Below, piece by piece: positions 61,360-64,000 of a stretch of 64,000 nt of DNA (positions are counted from its first letter, which is position 1; every line of letters begins with the position of its first letter). The stretch covers positions 75,804 through 139,803 of the forward strand of contig JAWLCA010000008.1 in assembly GCA_041687395.1 (NCBI GenBank), given 5' to 3'. This stretch comes from JAWLCA01 sp041687395 (GTDB taxonomy: Bacteria > Pseudomonadota > Alphaproteobacteria > Rhodobacterales > Rhodobacteraceae). A model generated the notes under the pieces. That model saw only the letters and a list, made by a program, of their open reading frames with translations. It did not search any database and was not told the origin of the DNA. The position numbers and the translations under genes were made by a program.

Positions 61360-62564
61360 AGCGCGTCGTCATCACCGGCGCCGGCACCGTCAACGCGCTG
61401 GCCCATGACGTTCCCGGCACCTTGCAGGCCTTCCGAGAGGGGCGCTGCGGCATCGGCGATCTGGATGTGCGCGACGTGGATCGCCTGTCGATCAAGATCG
61501 GCGCGCAGGTCCGGGACTGGGAGCCCGAGGTTCACTTCAACCGCCAGCAGATCTCGCTTTACGACAAGTTCACCCAGTTCACCCTGCGCGCGGCCTTCGA
61601 GGCACTGAACCAGGCGGGCCTCACCTTCGATGACGGGCTGGCCTACAACTCCGGCGTGGTGCTGGGTACAGCGGCGGGCGGGGTGAACACCTGGGACGAG
61701 AACTATCGCACCGTTTATGAAGAGGGGAAGAACCGCGTTCATCCCTTCGTCGTGCCGAAGCTGATGAACAACGCCGCAGCCAGCCACGTCAGCATGGAGT
61801 TCAACCTGAAGGGGCCGTCCTTCACCGTCGCCACGGCTTGCGCCAGTTCCAACCACGCGATGGGGCAGGCGTTCTGGATGATCCGGCAGGGCACCGCGCA
61901 GGTGATGATCACCGGCGGATCGGAATCGATGCTGTGCTTTGGCGGGATCAAGGCTTGGGAAGGGCTGCGGGTGATGTCGCGCGACGCCTGCCGCCCGTTT
62001 TCCGCCAACCGCAACGGCATGGTGCAGGGCGAGGGAGCGGCGATCTTCGTCTTCGAGGAATACGAGCACGCCAGGAAGCGTGGCGCCGAAATCCTGGCCG
62101 AGGTGGTGGGATTCGCCATGACCTCGGACGCGGGCGATATCGTCATGCCCTCGGCCCAGGGGGCAGAGCGCGCGATCACGGGGGCATTGCGCGATGCGCG
62201 GCTGAACCCGGAGCAGGTAGGCTATATCAATGCCCATGGCACGGGCACCGCGGCCAACGACAAGACCGAATGCGCCGCCGTGGCCCATGCCTTCGGCCAT
62301 CACGCCGACGACCTGATGATCTCGTCCACCAAGTCGATGCACGGGCACTTGATCGGCGGCACCGGCGCGGTGGAACTGCTGGCGTGCATCATGGCGCTCC
62401 GCGACGGCGTGATCGCCCCCACCATCGGCTACGAGGAACCGGACCCCGAATGCGCCCTCGACGTGGTCCCGAACGAGGCGCGCGAGGCGAAGGTCGAGGT
62501 GGCCCTGTCGAACGCCTTTGCCTTCGGCGGGCTGAACGCGGTTCTGGCTCTGCGACGGGTCTAG
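61356..62564 (+). CDS. Beta-ketoacyl-ACP synthase (KAS II type)
   Basis: A 402-residue condensing enzyme. The catalytic Cys162 is in TVATACASSNHAMG, the histidines in NAHGTGTAANDKTE and SMHGHLIGGTGAVE; the overall pattern is FabF-like. Chain elongation with malonyl-ACP is expected, with the adjacent ACP as the likely carrier. As the third gene after lpxD, it may make an unusual acyl group for lipid A or another envelope lipid. The start overlaps the ACP stop. Confidence 0.88.
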   Translation: MKRVVITGAGTVNALAHDVPGTLQAFREGRCGIGDLDVRDVDRLSIKIGAQVRDWEPEVHFNRQQISLYDKFTQFTLRAAFEALNQAGLTFDDGLAYNSGVVLGTAAGGVNTWDENYRTVYEEGKNRVHPFVVPKLMNNAAASHVSMEFNLKGPSFTVATACASSNHAMGQAFWMIRQGTAQVMITGGSESMLCFGGIKAWEGLRVMSRDACRPFSANRNGMVQGEGAAIFVFEEYEHARKRGAEILAEVVGFAMTSDAGDIVMPSAQGAERAITGALRDARLNPEQVGYINAHGTGTAANDKTECAAVAHAFGHHADDLMISSTKSMHGHLIGGTGAVELLACIMALRDGVIAPTIGYEEPDPECALDVVPNEAREAKVEVALSNAFAFGGLNAVLALRRV

Positions 62565-62598
62565 GCGCCGGTCATCCCGCCGCGTCGGGCGTGTCCAC

Positions 62599-62672
62599 GG
62601 TTAAAGTCCAGTGAACAAGAATCGCGATTTCTTTTGGAAACAATGACTTGAGATTCCGTCCACGCGTGGACA
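62599..62672 (-). repeat. 74-bp palindrome-headed element, copy C
   Basis: On the minus strand this copy begins TGTCCACGCGTGGAC and ends GTTCACTGGACTTTAACC, matching copies A and B in register. On the far side a further GTGTCCACG (62591-62599) forms a 9-bp inverted repeat with the palindrome head, so this copy is closed by terminal inverted repeats. It lies between convergent KAS and amidinohydrolase genes. Confidence 0.85.
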
Positions 62673-62677
62673 CCCCG

Positions 62678-63469
62678 TCAGGAGGGGGTGAAGCGCAGCG
62701 AGAGGCAAGACATCCCCCCGTCCAGCTTCGCACACTCGCTGTTCCCGATCTCGCGGACGTTGTAGCCCGCCGCATCCAGCTTCTCGGCTGTCTTCGGGAA
62801 TCCTTCCGGCATCAGGACCAGATCATTGAACCGCACCGTATTCGCGGCCGCTTCCTCGCCCTCGGCCGTGTGAATCACCCGGTACCCCCCGAAGCAGCCC
62901 GTGGCATCGAGCAGAGGGGTGGCGAGAATCGTCTCGCCATCCAGCAGCGAACAATCGGTCTTGAAGTGAAGCACGCCCGGCGGTGTCTCGACCTCCCGCA
63001 GCCGATATCCCCAGGGCTCGACAATATCCCGCAGCGCGGCGATTCCCGCCGCATTGGTCCGCGCCGACCGTCCGACCAGAATCTCCCGCTCCGTCGTCAG
63101 GATGTCGCCCCCTTCGATGAAGCCTGGCGCAGGGATCTCGGCCACCGTCGAGTAGAACTGGCGCAGAACCGGAGCCATGACTGCCGCCTCACCCAGCCGC
63201 GACGGCGCACCGGGCCGCATCACGACCGCGCCCTCTGGCAGGCAGAGAGCGGTGTCCTCCACGAACAGGGCGTCGGGAAAATCGTCGAGCGGCGGCAGTT
63301 CGATCACCTCGGCCCCCGTCGCGCGCAGGGCAGCCGCATAGTCGGCATGATGCCGCGACATGAGGTCGAGATCGGGCGTCCCGGTGTCCACTGCGCGCAG
63401 CCCGCGCGGGACAGAAGGCCCCGGACGACGTGTGATCGCATGGGTAAAACGAAACGATCTGTCAGACAT
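62678..63469 (-). CDS. Dimethylargininase-type amidinohydrolase (DDAH family)
   Basis: A 263-residue member of the DDAH/arginine deiminase superfamily. Signatures are FVEDTALCLPEGAVVMRPG, GFIEGGDILTTEREILVG, VLHFKTDCSLLDGETIL (catalytic His), and the nucleophile Cys near residue 255 in LDGGMSCLSLRF. It would hydrolyse N,N-dimethylarginine to citrulline and dimethylamine; deimination of arginine itself is an alternative. The start at 63469 follows GGGAGG. It stands alone. Confidence 0.85.
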   Translation of the reverse strand: MSDRSFRFTHAITRRPGPSVPRGLRAVDTGTPDLDLMSRHHADYAAALRATGAEVIELPPLDDFPDALFVEDTALCLPEGAVVMRPGAPSRLGEAAVMAPVLRQFYSTVAEIPAPGFIEGGDILTTEREILVGRSARTNAAGIAALRDIVEPWGYRLREVETPPGVLHFKTDCSLLDGETILATPLLDATGCFGGYRVIHTAEGEEAAANTVRFNDLVLMPEGFPKTAEKLDAAGYNVREIGNSECAKLDGGMSCLSLRFTPS

Positions 63470-63755
63470 GCGTGCCTCCCACTTTGATTCTGCCATAGCG
63501 CGCGCCATTCCAGACGACCAGCCCTTGGCCGTAATGGACTTCGAGTCGCGATTCGAGGCGGAATCGATCAGCGGGCTCGACCGATTCTGCCCACGGCCAG
63601 CTGCGCAGGGAAGTAGGCCGGGCACCCGAGGGACCTCCGGTGGCGGTTGCTCAGGATGACGCTGCCCGAAATTGCCTGTAAATCAGCAGTAGAGGCACCT
63701 TTTCCGGCAACGACGGCGTGCTGCTCGCCCTTCGTCCCGCCCGGCTGCGAGATTT
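63470..63755. other. Non-coding gap upstream of the amidinohydrolase gene
   Basis: A stretch between the divergent amidinohydrolase start and the rRNA promoter region. I see no convincing gene, tRNA or strong terminator here; it presumably holds the minus-strand promoter. Confidence 0.4.
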
Positions 63756-63768
63756 TTGACAAAGGCTC

Positions 63769-63797
63769 TTGCGCACCGCGGAGCCACGACGTATATC
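63769..63797 (+). promoter_or_regulatory. Candidate rRNA operon promoter
   Basis: TTGCGC (63769-63774) and TATATC (63792-63797) are spaced by 17 bases, about 110 bases upstream of the boxA element. A TTGACA at 63756 just upstream could be an alternative -35 but has no matching -10 at normal spacing. Confidence 0.45.
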
Positions 63798-63902
63798 CAC
63801 ATTCCTCGGCAGCGGGCACCAAGCCTGAACCGGGCAGACAGCAGGAAACAGCAGGCGGGCGCGCCAAGTCTAAAGGCGCTACGCTCTGTTTTTGTCGCGG
63901 TC

Positions 63903-64000
63903 GCGCTCTTTGACATAGTATACTTCATGAAGGGGTATGCGGGTGGTTTGGCTGTTTCGGCGGTTGGATGCTTGCATATCGGCCCATTAGGTTTTCGGAC
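63903..64000 (+). promoter_or_regulatory. rRNA operon leader with boxA (16S rRNA expected beyond window)
   Basis: GCGCTCTTTGACA at 63903-63915 matches the boxA antitermination motif (TGCTCTTTAACA in E. coli; GCTCTTTGACAT in Alphaproteobacteria). The following TGAAGGGGTATGCGGGTGG and TTTGGCTGTTTCGG resemble the 16S leader of Rhodobacterales as I remember it. The 16S gene itself is not in the window; it should start shortly after base 64000. Confidence 0.7.

Overview
This window is a stretch of ordinary, very GC-rich bacterial chromosome. It most likely comes from the Rhodobacterales (Rhodobacter/Paracoccus-type Alphaproteobacteria). The evidence is the gene content and neighbourhoods typical of that group: ubiK divergent from lgt, lgt-midA-pgeF, an aroK-aroB block followed by convergent M50 and ssb genes, DUF1489, an alphaproteobacterial PurQ, and an rRNA leader with boxA. 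This placement rests on recognition, not on a database search. I see no prophage, insertion sequence, CRISPR array or conjugation gene. About 62 protein genes, one tRNA gene and the leader of an rRNA operon can be supported.

Layout. 0-6.2 kb: a partial membrane protein, an AIG2/NUDIX fusion, cysteine synthase, a large MscS channel and a CNNM-type membrane protein. 6.3-12.8 kb: small proteins, an AlaX-type editing protein, a DUF2177 protein, a RACo-type corrinoid activase, a truncated aldehyde-dehydrogenase-like ORF, and a TetR-PPK2 pair. 12.9-18.4 kb: kdsA and a phosphohexomutase, ubiK, lgt, midA and pgeF. 18.5-25.2 kb: rplM-rpsI, sseB-like, UDG-like and ridA genes, nrdR-ribD, small proteins, and a PACE-type exporter. 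25.5-37.1 kb: lon, tRNA-Val, two hybrid sensor kinases, purQ and a DctB/DctD-like pair. 37.1-45.6 kb: rne behind a long structured leader, ccdA, a COG4091 oxidoreductase, DUF1489, an Uup-type ABC-F protein and a DUF3047 protein. 45.6-52.4 kb: xerD, an exported protein with a 44-aa membrane peptide, aroK-aroB, a site-2 protease, ssb and a lytic transglycosylase. 52.5-57.3 kb: a one-carbon cluster (pterin methyltransferase, MetF-like, Virulence_fact-like) and ppx/gppA-rlmE-trmO. 57.3-62.6 kb: two cell-wall enzymes, then lpxD followed by a dedicated ACP and ketoacyl synthase. 62.7-64 kb: a dimethylargininase-like gene, then an rRNA promoter and leader running off the end.

Functional themes are envelope construction (kdsA, lgt, lpxD-ACP-KAS, L,D-transpeptidase, DUF882, lytic transglycosylase, PgeF), translation and RNA turnover (rplM-rpsI, rlmE, trmO, rne, rRNA leader), aromatic amino-acid and riboflavin synthesis, and B12-dependent one-carbon chemistry split between 8.3 kb and 52.5 kb.

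The most unusual things are not genes. Three intergenic copies of a 74-75 bp element share a palindromic head whose arm sequence co-varies with a motif near the other end (23.4, 52.4 and 62.6 kb). Two copies of a second element of about 100 bp are bounded by 9-bp perfect inverted repeats (7.6 and 42.9 kb), and a third palindromic array lies at 15.3 kb. Also notable are a DctD-like regulator that lacks the GAFTGA sigma-54 contact motif and a multi-hairpin leader ahead of rne.
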